Shown in pieces: positions 43,029-54,465 of a stretch of 64,000 nt of DNA (the first letter of the stretch is position 1; the number at the start of each line of letters is the position of its first letter). The notes beneath the pieces were generated by a model that ran no database searches, was not told the DNA's origin, and worked only from the letters and a program-made list of their open reading frames with translations. The stretch is taken from positions 32,748,189 through 32,812,188 of the forward strand of contig JAVMKO010000010.1 in assembly GCA_032164245.1 (NCBI GenBank). Direction: 5' to 3'. The position numbers and the translations under genes were made by a program. The stretch is from Sternotherus odoratus. Its lineage: Eukaryota > Chordata > Testudines > Kinosternidae.

Positions 43029-43339
43029 CTTAAATCAGGAGTCATCCCTGGGATAGATGCATCTTTGCTTTTTCAAAAAGAAAATGAAGGTGGACTGAGG
43101 AAGTTGATATTGCTGTATCCCTGTTTATATTCTGAAGTGTTCAAGTGGTTTCCTAGAAACAGCCAGGCTACCATTAAATCATAAGTTTGAAAAGACTACT
43201 TATGTAAAACTTGTTGCTGTATTTCCTTTTTTTTCCTGGTCTTCAATTCTGTATCTTGATGTGCATTCTGAACTTTTATTCAAGGTTAAGCTTTCTCTGA
43301 TTGCTTTCAAGTGCCTATGTTTCAAGTGCCTCTGACCTA

Positions 43340-43608
43340 GGCCTGGTCTACACTAGAATATTAGGTTGGCATAGCTATGTAGATCAGAGGTGTGAAAAAT
43401 CTACACCCCTCCAAGTAGTGTAGTTGAAATAATCTAAATCTGTATGTAGAAGCACTAGGTCAATGACCTAATTCTTCTATTTATCTAGCTGCTGCCTCTT
43501 GAGGAGGTGGATTTACCTATGCAGACAGGAGAATCCCTTCCTTTGGGATAGGGAGTGTCTATGCAGGTGCAGCTGTGCTGCCTTAGCATCTTAAGTACAA
43601 ACAAACAC
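43340..43608. mobile_element. Harbinger MITE with CTA duplication
   Basis: The left end GGCCTGGTCTACACTAGAAT matches the right terminus of the 26.6-30.9 kb Harbinger element; the right end is worn (TTAAGTACAAACAAACACC). CTA flanks both sides (43337-43339 and 43609-43611). 269 bp. Confidence 0.78.
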
Positions 43609-43639
43609 CTAGTCTCCCTTCTCATACATCTCTTCTGGT

Positions 43640-44060
43640 TCCTTGTCTTTTTTTTATTCCATCAGTGCTAACCTTCTAACCCCCTTCCACAAAAGTCTGT
43701 GTGTGCTGCACTCTCTCTGCTACCCTATATGCTTGGAATGTCCTTTCATGTTTAAGTCTTCATCTTTACCTCATTCAAACCAGTCCTAAGACCCACTTTT
43801 ACAGAATCACCACCACAAAAAATGTTTCATGCTTTTTTAAAAAATATGCCCCCAAGATGTGTTTATCTAAACTGAGTAACTGTACAAGAATATCTGGAAA
43901 CTGGTTTCCTTCCTCCCACGTTCTGGTGTGTGCTTCATTCCTGTATAAATTTGTCAAGTACATCCCTAGATTGTAAATTCTCTGGCACAGAGACCTGACT
44001 TGTTTTTGGGAAATGCCTAGCACACTTGAATGTGATGTACGATGTCTTGTCTTCTGTCTC
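43640..44060 (+). mobile_element. L2/L3-like LINE fragment
   Basis: A decayed C-terminal ORF2 block (YAWNVLSCL, then KTHFYRI) is followed by a 3' UTR with TAGATTGTAAATTCTCTGGC and TGCCTAGCACACTTGAATGT. Same design as the fragment at 430-1230. Confidence 0.6.
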
Positions 44061-44439
44061 AAACTTCTTTTTTTTTTTTAATTAATCTCTTCAAATGGTT
44101 CTCTCTCTCTCTTTTTTTTTTAATACCTCTGTTTCCTCTCGCCCTCCCCCTAGCACTCTTCTGACCTTGTCTTTCTTCTACCAATATATTTTACTTTTGC
44201 TTTTGTTGTGTCCCCATCTTTCTCTGGAGGCAGCTGACTGCAGATCTGGTTTGACCACCAAATAGAGATGAGTATGTTGGATAGTGAGGGGTAACAGTGA
44301 ATTTGAGGCTATCCCCTTCTAAATGTGGGTATTTTGACCGGTCTTCATCACAGTATTATTTTAGTACATCACATTCCAGTTCGATCTAAATATTTTATAA
44401 ATGTCTGTCAAAATTTTGGAGTATCTCCTATAAAAGGCA

Positions 44440-44590
44440 GGTGGTAAATATTATCCACTTTTACTTATGAGTAGACAAGGTGTTTGGAAGCTATAACTTG
44501 CCCAAGGTCATGAAGCAAATCATGAAGCAGTAGAGTTAGGAATATATCCTGGAAGCTTTGAGTTCTAGCTCCTGGCTTTTAATATTCAAG
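44440..44590 (-). mobile_element. MIR-like SINE
   Basis: On + the order TATCCACTTTTACTTATGAG, AACTTGCCCAAGGTCATGAA and a following GAGTTAGGAATATATCCTGG is the reverse complement of MIR. Confidence 0.55.
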
Positions 44591-44936
44591 TGCATGGGTA
44601 TCTATTTCTAAAAAGATGTTATTAACTTAGTTGGCCCATAACCTATATTTCATAAACATGCAGTTTTAAAAACTAAAACCAACATATTTTCATGGCACAT
44701 CTTAAACTTAGTTTAATCCTCAGTAATTGCAACTCAAAACATAGGCAGTAAGAATCTGAAAGTGAAAATGACTTAATTGACTTCTCTATAGGTTGTAATA
44801 CCACGCTCATCACAGTAATACTTGAGAAACTTCCAGTAATACAATAAACAGCCATATTGCTTAATGCATTTGTTCTGTCATCTTTTCCCTGGGAGAAGTG
44901 TGTGCAGTAGACTGTCATATGTTGGAATTTTTTTAT

Positions 44937-45832
44937 AATACACTAGCGAAAATACCCGGCGTTGCTCGGGTCCGTCGGAGGTGGGGAGGGGGCAGAGAGC
45001 TGAGCGAGTGCGGGGTCTGTTGGAGGAGGGAGGGGGCAGAGAGCAAACCTGACACCCCCACCTCACCCCCCCACCCAAACCCAACACCCCCACGTTACCC
45101 CCCTACCAACCCCAACACCCCCTGACCAACACCCACACCTCACCCCCCGTAGACCAAACCTGACACACCCACCTCACTTCCCCCCCAACCACACCCGACA
45201 CCCCTACCTACCACCACAAACAAACCTGACACCCACACCTCACTTACCCCTCGACCAACCCCGACCCCCCTCCTCATCCCCAACCAAACTCAACACCCCC
45301 TGACCAACCCCAACACCCCCACCTCACCCACCCCGACACCTTCCCACCCCCCCAGACCAAACCCAACACCCCCGGCTCACTCACCCCCACACCAAACCCG
45401 ACACCCCCACCTCATCCCTCGACCAAACCCGACACCCCCACCTCACTTACCCTCCGACCAAACCCAACTCGGGTCCATCGGAGGTGGGGAGGGGGCAGAG
45501 AGCTGAGCGAGTGCGGGGTCTGTCGGAGGTGGGGAGGGGGCAGAGAGCTGAGCGAGTGTGGGGTCCATTGGAGGGGGGAGGGGGCAGAGAGCTGAGCGAG
45601 TGCAGGGTCCATTGGAGGGGGGTATTATGACATCATAACTGTCACAGAGAACAGCAGCTGCCCAGCTGATGTGATTGGCCTTTAAATAATTTCACCCCTG
45701 GGGGGCGTCAGAGGTGAGATTTGAAAAATTTTCGACTGTTACCCTGATTAGGACCCTAAGACCTCTAACTGTACCAAATTTCAAGTCTCTAGCTCAAACG
45801 GTGTGGAAGGAGTAAGTGCACATACATACATA
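44937..45832. mobile_element. Unclassified element with GC/C-rich tandem body and (CATA)n tail
   Basis: It starts near ACTAGCGAAAATACCCGGCG and TTGCTCGGGTCCGTCGGAGG and ends CAAATTTCAAGTCTCTAGCT, then GGAAGGAGTAAGTGCACATA and CATA repeats. A short tandem tail suggests an RTE- or Penelope-like retroposon; I recall both end motifs from such elements but cannot confirm it. The body is a C-rich minisatellite (GACACCCCCACCTCACCCCC units, 45050-45470) and a 45-60 bp GGCAGAGAGCTGAGCGAGTG repeat (44970-45020, 45470-45610). Confidence 0.45.
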
Positions 45833-46903
45833 CAGTAAACCCTCGATTTAACAGACCTTGATTTAACGGACTTCGGATTTAACGGACAAAATTTCCAGTC
45901 CGTATGTCATATGTGAAAATTAACACCCTGTTAATTTTAAAATGCTTTTAACCAAGATTTTCTTATAATTAAATTAACAGGTTATTTTTTGTTATTAATT
46001 CACTGTTACAGTAGACTCCTGATTATCCGGGTGCGGGTTAATTGGGCTGCGGATTAACCAGGATGTCTAAACGGGTCGGTAGGGGAAGCCCCAAAGCGGC
46101 GGCGGGCTCAGCCTTAGCCTGCTGCTGCTTTGGGGCTTCTCCCACTGGCCCCTTACAAGCTAGGGTCTCAGCCTGCTTCCAGCCTGGGTGTAGGAAACGC
46201 AGTCCGGCAGCGGGCTGAGACCCCGGCTGGCAGGAGCCTGGGGGGAAAGCCCAAAGCGGCAGCAGGCTGGGTGCTGAGCCCGCCGCCGCTTTGGGCTCTC
46301 GCCCCAGGCTTCTCCCACCTGCCCCAGTCAGCTCCCGCTGCCAGCCTGGGTGTAGGGAATCCAGGCTGGCAGCGGGAGCTCAGACCCTGGCTGGCAGGAG
46401 CCTGGGGGAAAACCCCAAGGCGGCGAGGGACTGAGCACTCAACCTGCCGCCGCTTTGGGATTTCCCCCCAGGCTCCTGCCAGCCGGGGTCTCAGCCTGCT
46501 GCCAGCCTGGGCTTCCTACACCCAGGCTAGCAGGGGAGCTGACTGGGGCAGGTGGTGGGACCACCACCATCCACCCCCACCCCCAGGGCGGCCGGCGAAA
46601 CACCCCACCCTCACCCCAGTAGATGCGTGATTATCCGGGATTTTATTAACCGGGATTAAGGTTTTCCCGATCATCTCAGATAATCGAGAGTCTATAGGAA
46701 ACTTTTCTGTGAAATTTAAACTTTTCATATATACTTAATTTTAATTACACAAACGTGTCTACATAAGTAAAAACAGGTAAACTAACTAATTTGTCAATTT
46801 TTTAACATACGCATTCGGAAAACCTACTTTATTATATAACGGACTTTCGGCTTTAACGGACACCCCCTCGCCCGAATTAGTCCGTTATATCGAGGTTTTA
46901 CTG
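45833..46903. mobile_element. pogo/Tigger-like element, interrupted
   Basis: CAGTAAACCCTCGATTTAAC at the left and the inverted TATCGAGGTTTTACTG at the right are bounded by TA. It is the same family as 16362-17606 and has landed in the (CATA)n tail of the element before it. A second TA-flanked element, 46009-46694, sits inside. Confidence 0.82.
46009..46694. mobile_element. Second Tigger-like element, nested, with GC-rich body
   Basis: The left end CAGTAGACTCCTGATTATCC and right end GATAATCGAGAGTCTA are inverted repeats related to those at 59270; the last three bases at the right are missing. The middle is GC-rich with repeated AAGCCC(C/A)AAAGCGGC and CTGCCAGCC(T/G)GGGT motifs, partly inverted. 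No coding capacity. Confidence 0.75.
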
Positions 46904-46926
46904 TACACGCATACACCATTTGACTT

Positions 46927-46980
46927 TTATATATATATATAGATGTTGCTCTCTGTCTCTGTCTATATCTATATCTATCA
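46927..46980. repeat. (TA)n / (TCTATA)n microsatellite
   Basis: (AT)n, then CTCTGT and TCTATA units. Confidence 0.9.
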
Positions 46981-47029
46981 GAAAAAGCAAAGTCGAAGAA
47001 ATGCACCTTTTGCTTGTAGTGGAAGGTAT

Positions 47030-47670
47030 AAGAACATAAGAATGGCCATACTGGGTCAGACCAAAGATCTGTCCAGCCCAGTATCCTGTCTACTGACAGT
47101 GGCCAATGCCAGGTGCCCCGGAGTGAGTGAACCAAGTTGGCAATGATCAAGTGATCTCTCTGCTGCCATCCATCACCCCCCTCAGCCAAACAGATGCTAA
47201 GGACACCATTCCTTACCCATCCTGGCTAATAGCCATTAATGGACTTAACCTCCATGGATTTATCCAGTTCTCTTTTAAACCCTGTTATAGTCCTAGCCTT
47301 CGCAACTGCCTCAGGCAAGAAGTTCTAATGATTGACTGTGCACTGTGTATAGAAGAACTTCCTTGTGTTAAACCTGCTGCCCACTAATTTCATTGGGTGG
47401 CCCCTAGTTCTTATATTATGGGAACAAGTAAATAACTTTTCCTTATTGACTTTCTCCACAACACTCCTAATTTTATATACCTCTATCATATCCCCTCTTA
47501 GTCTCCTTTTCCAAGCTGAAAATCCTAGCCTCTTTAGTCTCTCCTCATACGGGACCTGTTCCAAGCCTCTAATCACTTTAGTTGCCCTTCTCTGAACCTT
47601 TTCTAATGCCAGTATATCCTTTTTGAGATGGAAACCATATCTGCATGCAGTATTCAAGATGTGGGCTCAT
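47030..47670 (-). mobile_element. CR1 LINE 3' part with ORF2 C-terminus
   Basis: The - strand encodes a decayed CR1 ORF2 C-terminal block (LEKVQRRATKVIRGLEQVPY, ERLKRLGFSAWKRRLRGDMI) followed by a 3' UTR that on + reads TACTGGGTCAGACCAAAGAT and CCAGCCCAGTATCCTGTCTA. Different subfamily from the 14.3 kb copy, with the same 3' end as 11199-11510. Confidence 0.9.
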
Positions 47671-47679
47671 CATGGATTT

Positions 47680-47850
47680 ATATAATGGAGAGAAGAATAT
47701 TTCAATTTTACAGGCTGGGAACTGAAGTATAAGGTAGATTAAAGTGACTTTCCCAAGGTCGCAAATCAAGTCGGTGTTGGAGCTGGGAATTGAACCCAGC
47801 TCTCCTGAGTTCCAGTCCAGTGCCCTATTCAGTAGTAGACCATTGTTCCT
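47680..47850 (-). mobile_element. MIR-like SINE
   Basis: On + the stretch has TTACAGGCTGGGAACTGAAG, GTGACTTTCCCAAGGTCGCA and GGGAATTGAACCCAGCTCTC, the reverse complement of MIR including its B-box-like GGTTCAATTCCC. Confidence 0.75.
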
Positions 47851-47884
47851 ACCCTGTGGTGGTGAACATTATGATGCTGCCCCT

Positions 47885-48055
47885 AGCCTTGGTTTGACAG
47901 AAGCTGGGAATGGGTGACAGGGCATGGATCACTTGATGATTTCATGTTCTGTTCATTCCCTCTGGGGCACCTGGCATTGATCACTGTCGGAAGACAGGAT
48001 ATTGGGGTAGAATGGACCTTTAGTCTGACCCAGTATGGCTACTCTTATTATGGTC
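47885..48055 (+). mobile_element. CR1 3' terminus fragment
   Basis: GGGGCACCTGGCATTGATCA, CTGTCGGAAGACAGGATATT and TTAGTCTGACCCAGTATGGC are the CR1 3' end in + orientation, opposite to the copy at 47.03 kb. Confidence 0.85.
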
Positions 48056-50585
48056 CTTAATTCCTCTGAGAGCTCATTCTGTAGTCTTGGGTTGACACTT
48101 CAGAAAACTCTCCATTTTCCAAATTGAAATTTTGGGGGAGAGAAGAGGGGAGGAGAAAACCAATTTTTTAAAAAAATTACACCTAAATTTAGTATGCCCA
48201 CACACAAGGAACATGATTAAGTTGACAGCATCCCTTTAACTCAAGTAGCCTTTGTTATAGAGGTGTTCTACATTTAAAGCAAAAAATCAAGAATATACTA
48301 AGGGGGGGTCTGACCTAGGTAAACCAGTGGCTTGGTTATTGCAAAGTGTTTAGAATACTCTTAATTTCTCTTTTCTCCCAGATCCCTGGAATACTTGCAT
48401 ACCTGGAAGGTGAAGGGTTGTCAGTCATTCCAGTCAAATTTAATGAGTTTCATTTGACTTCCAATTAGCTACAGTTGAGCAATATACCTGAGGGTGTACA
48501 TTGTCCATTCTATTAGGAAGGCATTGTAATACTGCGGAGAGCTGTATTTTTTTGAGAACTCTATTTGATTTCTGAATCAATAATTTGTGATCTCCATTTT
48601 GAATACTGCAATAATCTGTTACATTTTGAGGTGCATTGAATACATTGTGAAAGCTTTGTTCAAATGATGTACTGAATCAATATCTGGCAAGTATCGGTTG
48701 CACTCAGGTCATTCTATTAAACATAACTTTAGTCTGACTCAGGGTATATATGAATGGGAGAGAATGATGTTCAGGAGAACATTGCTTTGTATTTTGCAAT
48801 TTTTTGTAATTAGGATCCCTTGTCTTAAGTCACATTGTGTTTTTAGGAAAGGTGTTTGGTTTATGCTTAATGGTAAATTAAATTTCCTAGAGTCACTTCA
48901 AGCTAGAAGAAAAAAGGCTAGGCAGCATGAACAAACCAAAGTATAGCATAGTAGTCCTTAACACACACTAAACATTTATATAGTGCTGTTAATGCAGATA
49001 GCATACAAACAGAATAAAGAATAAACATAGAATAAGATATGCCACCTCCCCAGAGATCTTAATAAAACTTTGGTCAATATGAATAAAATAATATGTTGCA
49101 TCTAAGTTAGAAAGGAACAAGTCTTAACTTCTTTCCCCTTTCTCTAGACTCATGTCTTTAGGGTTGGGCTAGGTTGGCAATTAGTGCTATGCTCCTGGGT
49201 GCAATTATTCTTTCAACAGTTCCAATCATAGCGCCAAATTGATGGGTCCTAGTTGTCTTTATCTTCTGGGGGTGGAGCAGCTGGGGAAGCACTTACTCTT
49301 GAGAGTACGGCTCTAACTGACATTTTGCACAGCAGCTAGTCCCATAGCTGTTAAGTAGCCTTTGCCAACAGCAACTGTTCATCCCTTGTTTAAGTGTTCA
49401 GAAAGCCCCTTTTGATAAAGAACAGTATTAGGGGAGAAAGCTAGTTTACAACCATGTTAATTGAATTCATCTTTGAATCCAGCCCACTTTTATTTTATTA
49501 CATTTAAATGAATGTTTTTAGGAACTGTTAGATACTCAAGTTTCAATGTAAACTTAGTGCTGGATGACAACCCCCAAGACAAGCTCATTGCAGAGCTGTA
49601 GTAGTAATAATGTAAGTTTCCTCTACAAGGCTTCACTATTCTATTCTTTGGTAAGAGTAGTTCTGCCTCCAGGATGCCCTTGGAGACAGCAAAGATGTGT
49701 TTTGGGGACTGGATATTTGTACACAAAGGCACTATTACAAATGCCACCAAGTTACTTTACATAGGCCACCGAACAGCCATTAATTGAAAGTTAGCTTTAA
49801 TCTACTATTGAACCTGGTTACCCAGACTTGTGTGTGTCCTGCTGCTACTCCCTCTGAGTCATCCAATTGTCCTACCCTCTCAGTGTTTCTTCCTGTTAGA
49901 AATAGGATTTGGAAACTAGAAAACATGTCCTCCCTTAGATTACAAAACTAACTATTGAGAAATTGTAGGGCTTACATGGGGAAATGTAAAAGTAGGGTGT
50001 AAACTTGAAGCACAATAACTATTTTGCTCGTATTCTGAAGTAAGTGGCTACATAGGGAGCTATTGTGGAATAGCTATTCTGGTCAATTTCCACATGTAGG
50101 AACAGTTGAATTCACTTTTTCCTCTCCCACCATTTCAGTTGGGGCAAAAATTGACATAGAGTTAGCTTGCAAGTATCCTTGTGAAGTCATAAATGATGAG
50201 TGTTGCCAACTAGATTCTGTAAATAGAGCTTCCTTAACTCTGACTCTTGTTTTTGACTGGTTTGCTCTGCAGCAAAGGAGCAAAAATACTGCAGTGGTCT
50301 TTTTCTATTTGGGGACCTGGAAGCCTTTTTTAAAACGAATTGTTTAATAGATTCTAACAGTTTCAAGGTGATCACTTTTATTATGCATAAACTAGAGTTT
50401 TTTTGAGAGCTGGTAACTACATTTTTGTAAACATTTTGTAGATTTGCTCTTTTCAAAGGGAAAGCAAACAAGGGCGCTCCTTTATTTGGACCATCTTACC
50501 ACGGAGCACAACCCTGGGACTTTAAATATACTGAATTTGTGACTCAGATCTATTATGGACTTGCTGCATCCTGACTACTAAGATT
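48056..50585. other. COX5A intron 1, no feature seen
   Basis: A/T-rich intronic DNA with no recognised exon or clear transposon. Confidence 0.5.
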
Positions 50586-50811
50586 GTCTACACAGCAACG
50601 AAAAACCCACAGCTGGCCCATGCCAGTTGACTCAGGCTGTGGAGCTGTAGCATTGCTGTGTAGGCTGGAGCTCAAACCCTGGGATCCTCCTGCCCCACAT
50701 AGTCTTAGAGACCGAGCCCAATCCCAGAAGTTTACAAGGCAATGACACAGCCCTGTGAGCTCAAGTCAGCTTGTATGGGCCAGCTGTTGGTGTCTAGTTG
50801 GTGTGCAGACA
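50586..50811. mobile_element. MITE with long inverted repeats
   Basis: TGTCTACACAGCAACGAAAA plus ACCCACAGCTGGCCCAT at the left pairs with ATGGGCCAGCTGTTGGTGTC and GTGTGCAGACA at the right. The middle also folds on itself. It ends about 95 bp before COX5A exon 2. Confidence 0.7.
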
Positions 50812-50905
50812 TAATGATTTCATAGCTGCAGTCTCTTGTCCCATGCGTTTGAATTAAATTTCCTCTGTTTTCACTTCAACCCTTCCTTATTCCTTCCTCA
50901 CACAG

Positions 50906-51022
50906 CTGTGTTGCCTGCTCGTTGCCACTCTCACGGAGCACAAGAGACAGATGAAGAATTTGATGCTCGTTGGGTGCAGTACTTCAGCAAACCAGATATT
51001 GATGCCTGGGAGCTGAGGAAAG
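50906..51022 (+). CDS. COX5A: COX5A exon 2
   Basis: Encodes residues 30 to 68 plus one base. The first residues finish the presequence, then the mature N-terminus [20 protein letters not shown] and [11 protein letters not shown] follow, nearly identical to mammalian COX5A. The acceptor is a pyrimidine-rich tract ending CACACAG at 50905; the donor is GAAAG|GTATGT at 51022; both are phase 1. The intron side stays open in the exon's frame for about 115 codons because a Tx1-like LINE fragment begins near 51072. Confidence 0.96.
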
Positions 51023-51071
51023 GTATGTTAAAAGAGAAGGAAGGGATGTCTGATATTGAAATACGCATGGC

Positions 51072-53020
51072 TGTGGAGGCGTTCGACAGGATGGACCACG
51101 GGTACCTCCTGGGCACTCTGCGGGCATTTGGCTTCGGTCCCCAGTTTGTGGGTTTTCTCCGGGCGCTGTACACTGACACGGAGTGTTTGGTTAGACTCAA
51201 CTGGATCCTGACCGAGTGGGTCAGCGAGGAGTATGGCAGGGTACCCCCTCTCGGGCTAGCTCTATGCTCTAGCGATCAAGCCCTTTCTCTGTCTCCTCCA
51301 CCAGAGGTTGATGGGGTTGGTGCTCTGAGAGACGGAGCTGCGGCTGGTCATGTTGGCGTACGCCGATGATGTACTCCTTGTGGTCCAGGACCCGGGCGAC
51401 CTGGTGCGGGCGGAGGCCTGTCAACTGTGTACTCGGCGGCCTCCTCCGCCTGGGTCAACTGGGTCAAGAGCTCGGTCTGGTGATCGGGGACGGGTGGCGG
51501 GTGAGCTCCCTCCCACCCTGCGCTTCAAGCCATTTAGTGGAGCGCGGGTCTGCTGCTCTATCTCAGCATTTATCTTTCCGCCACGCCTCCTTCTCTGCCA
51601 AAAAACTGGCAGGATTTGGAGGGCAGGGTGGGTGAGCGGGTGCGGAGATGGACGGGACTGCTCTGGTGCCTCTCCCTAGGAGGGAGGGCGCTGTTTCTGA
51701 ACCAACTGGTCCTGTCCATGCTCTGGCACCAGCTCAACACCCTGAGCCCGGCCCTGGGGATCCTGGCCAGACTCCAGAGGCTCGCCCTGGGGTTCTTCTG
51801 GCCGGGACTGCACTGGGTCTCTGCAGGGGTTCTGAGTCTTCCCCTGGCGGAAGGAGGACAGGGCCTGGTCTGCTTGCGCAGCCAGGTCCATGTCTTCCGC
51901 CTCCAGGCCCTGCAGAGACTCCTTTATGGTGCGGGTAGTCTGATATGGAGAACGTTGGCGCACGCCTTCCTCTGCCGCCTCGGGAGCTTCAATACAACCG
52001 GCAGCTCTTTTTTTCTCCACCCGAGGGGTCTTCCGCGAGACCTCTCAGAGGTGCCGGTCTTCTACCAGGACCTCCTCCAGACCTGGAAGCTCTTCGGGGC
52101 GACCAGGTTCTTTGTGGCCACCGAGGGAGGGACCTCCTCGCAGAGCCCCTACTACACAATCCTACTGTTTGTGTGCAGGTGGCGGAGTCTTCCTTGGTGC
52201 GCCGGAGGTTGGTCCTGGCAGAAATCACTAAACTCGGAAACCTCCTGGACTACGACAGGGGGGACTTGGTGGATCCCCTTGCGCTCGCTCGGCACATGGG
52301 GCTTTCCACCTTTGTGACCCCCCAAGCGCGTACTCCAGGAGGTGTGGAACGCTCTGCCTCCCATCTCTCTCCGCTTCCTGCGGCGGGCCCTGCGAGAGGT
52401 TTCTCCCCGCCCACTCCTCACCCCAGGCCCTCTGGAAATACTACTTGGGCCCCTGCTTCGTGAGCCCTCCTGGCCTCCCCACTCCCAGACCCCGAGCCAG
52501 CTGCATACTTTTCAGCCAGTTTCCTTCCAAACCGCACCAAGGAACCAGCTATACACGCTCGTGCTCCACACGTTACATCTCCTCACCCTTGCGTCCCGCC
52601 CCAACACCAAGTGGTGAGACTATCTGCCACCAAAAGAGGGTGAGAAGCCCCAATGGACTAGCCTCTACTCCACCTTGATTCCATGACCCATCGGGGACAT
52701 TAGTTGGTGGCTCCTTCGTGGAGCCGTGAGCACGGGCGTGCACCTGGCGCGGTTCACCCCTATGCCTGAAGCCTGTCCCTTCTGCAACGTGAGGGAGGAC
52801 CTGGTGCACGCCTACCTCGAGTGTGCCAGGTTGCAGCCCCTATTCCAGCTCCTCCAGAACGTCCTATTGAGGATCTGGTTGCACTTTTCCGCACACCTAT
52901 TTATTTATACGCGCCTCATCCGTGGCCCCACAAAGTCGTGAGAACTCCTCATCAACCTCCTCCTCGCTCTAGCCAAGGTCACCATCTACAACACCAGGAG
53001 GAAGATGCAAGATTAGGGAG
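51072..53020 (+). mobile_element. Tx1-like (L1-clade) LINE ORF2 fragment, decayed
   Basis: The 3' two-fifths or so of a non-LTR retrotransposon ORF2 is present. It starts in reverse-transcriptase domain A ([20 protein letters not shown]), then has a frameshifted and shortened stretch, domain C with YADDVLLVV (about 51356), and a long C-terminal region with LSLGGRALFLNQLVLSMLWH and VFYQDLLQTWKLF. It ends in a zinc-knuckle-like CPFCNVREDLVHAYLEC (C-x2-C-x7-H-x4-C, about 52767-52820). Pieces lie in all three + frames, so several indels and stops have accumulated. Turtle genomes carry many such copies labelled transposon TX1-like; this assignment is from memory of that family. It lies in COX5A intron 2, sense orientation. 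Confidence 0.85.
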
Positions 53021-53104
53021 TGGGGTTACTTGTATAGTCCAAGTGCAATCAGCGTGCCTTGCTGCTTCATTATGATTGCTTTGTATAAGCACTCTTAAGT
53101 AGTA

Positions 53105-53899
53105 CAGTGGTTTTCAAACTCTCTGGGTACCCAGTTGAACAAAATTGTTGATGCCTGACCCAGTGGAGCTGGGGATGAGGGAGGGATTCAGGGCTGGGGT
53201 GCAGGAGTGAGGGCTGTGGGGTGGTGCTGGGAATGAGGGGTTTAGGGTGTGGGCGAGGCTCTGGGCTGGAGCAAGGGGTTGGGGTGAAGGAGAGGGTCAG
53301 GGCTCTGGGCTGGGAATTTGGGGTGCAGGAAGGAATTGGGGCATGGACTTGATGCTGGCGGTTCCCTGTGTGGGTGGGGGGAGGGTCAGGGCTCTGGGCT
53401 GGGGCCAGGGTGAGGGGTTTGGGGTGTAGGAAGGGTTTGGGGCATGGACTTACCTTTGGCGGCTCCCGGTGAGCGGTGCAGTCGAGGTGCAGAGGCAGGC
53501 TTCCTTCCTGCCCTGGCACTGTGGACCACATGCCCGAGAGCAGCCAGTAGCAGCTCCAGCTTCTAGGAAGAGGGGCACAAGCAACTCTGTGTGGTTCTTG
53601 CCCACAGACACCACCTCCCAGCCAATGGGCGTGCGGAGCCAGGGGCAGCGCGCAAAGCCTCGTGGCCCCCCTGCCTAGAAGCCAGACTCACTGCTGGCTG
53701 ATTCTGGGGTGCAGCAGGGTATCAGAACAGGTAGCCACTAGCCTACCTTAGCTGGACAGCACCGCCGACTGACTTTTAACGTCCTGCTCAATGGTGCTCA
53801 CTAGAGCTGCTAGGGTCTCTGGGTGCTGAGCAAGGCGACCTAGTGCCTTACATGCAGTGACCTAGTACTGGAACACGACCCAAACTTTGAAAAACACTG
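53105..53899. mobile_element. hAT element with GC-rich body
   Basis: CAGTGGTTTTCAAAC and GTTTGAAAAACACTG (on the + strand CAAACTTTGAAAAACACTG) are inverted termini. Flanking 8-mers AAGTAGTA and ATGTAGAA match at six of eight positions. The body has GGGCTCTGGGCTGGGG-type repeats (53160-53450). Non-coding, in COX5A intron 2. Confidence 0.8.
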
Positions 53900-53919
53900 A
53901 TGTAGAAGACCCGGAGTTC

Positions 53920-54465
53920 ACTTCTTATAGCAAAGGCTACATTTTAGTCAGAAATATTTTTTTGTAAAAGTCACAGGTCATAAACAAAGTCATGAGCACA
54001 TGACCTGTCCATGCTTTTACTAAAAATACCTGCCCTGACTAAAACTTTGCGGGGAGGGGGGTGCTCTAGAGGGGCAGGGGGCTGGCAGAGCCTTCCTACT
54101 GGTTCCACATCCCTGCAGCTCCTAGGCAACAAAGGCAGGGGTCAAGGCAGGGTCTCTGCTGCTCCCACCACAAGCACCAGCTGCCAGAGCTCCCATTGGC
54201 TGGGAACCAGAGCCAAGGGAAGTTTCTGGGGTGGGTCCTGCAGGCAGTATGTGGGGTGGGGGCCAAGCTGGTGGGAGCCGGGGAGTTCCCCACCCCAGGG
54301 TAAGCCCCCTGCACTCCCCAACCTCCTGCCCCTAGCCCTGAGCCCCCTCCCACACACCCAAACTGCCGCTACTGGTCCCTGAGCCAGCCCAATCCTCTGC
54401 AGAAGTCACGGAGGTCATGGATTCTGTGACCTCTGTGACATACTCTGTCTTATAGCATGTACAAA
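53920..54465. mobile_element. Unclassified MITE rich in GTCA(C/T)GG palindromes
   Basis: TTTTGTAAAAGTCACAGGTC and ATGACCTGTCCATGCTTTTA form one fold near the left; AGTCACGGAGGTCATGGATT and CTGTGACCTCTGTGACATAC form another at the right, with GC-rich filler between. I recognise the motif set from turtle repeats but not the formal family. Confidence 0.55.

Noticed and set aside
50836..51369. One continuous 177-codon gene
   Set aside because: It is COX5A exon 2, flanked by intron sequence, running by chance in frame into a LINE; splice sites at 50905 and 51022 and homology define the exon.
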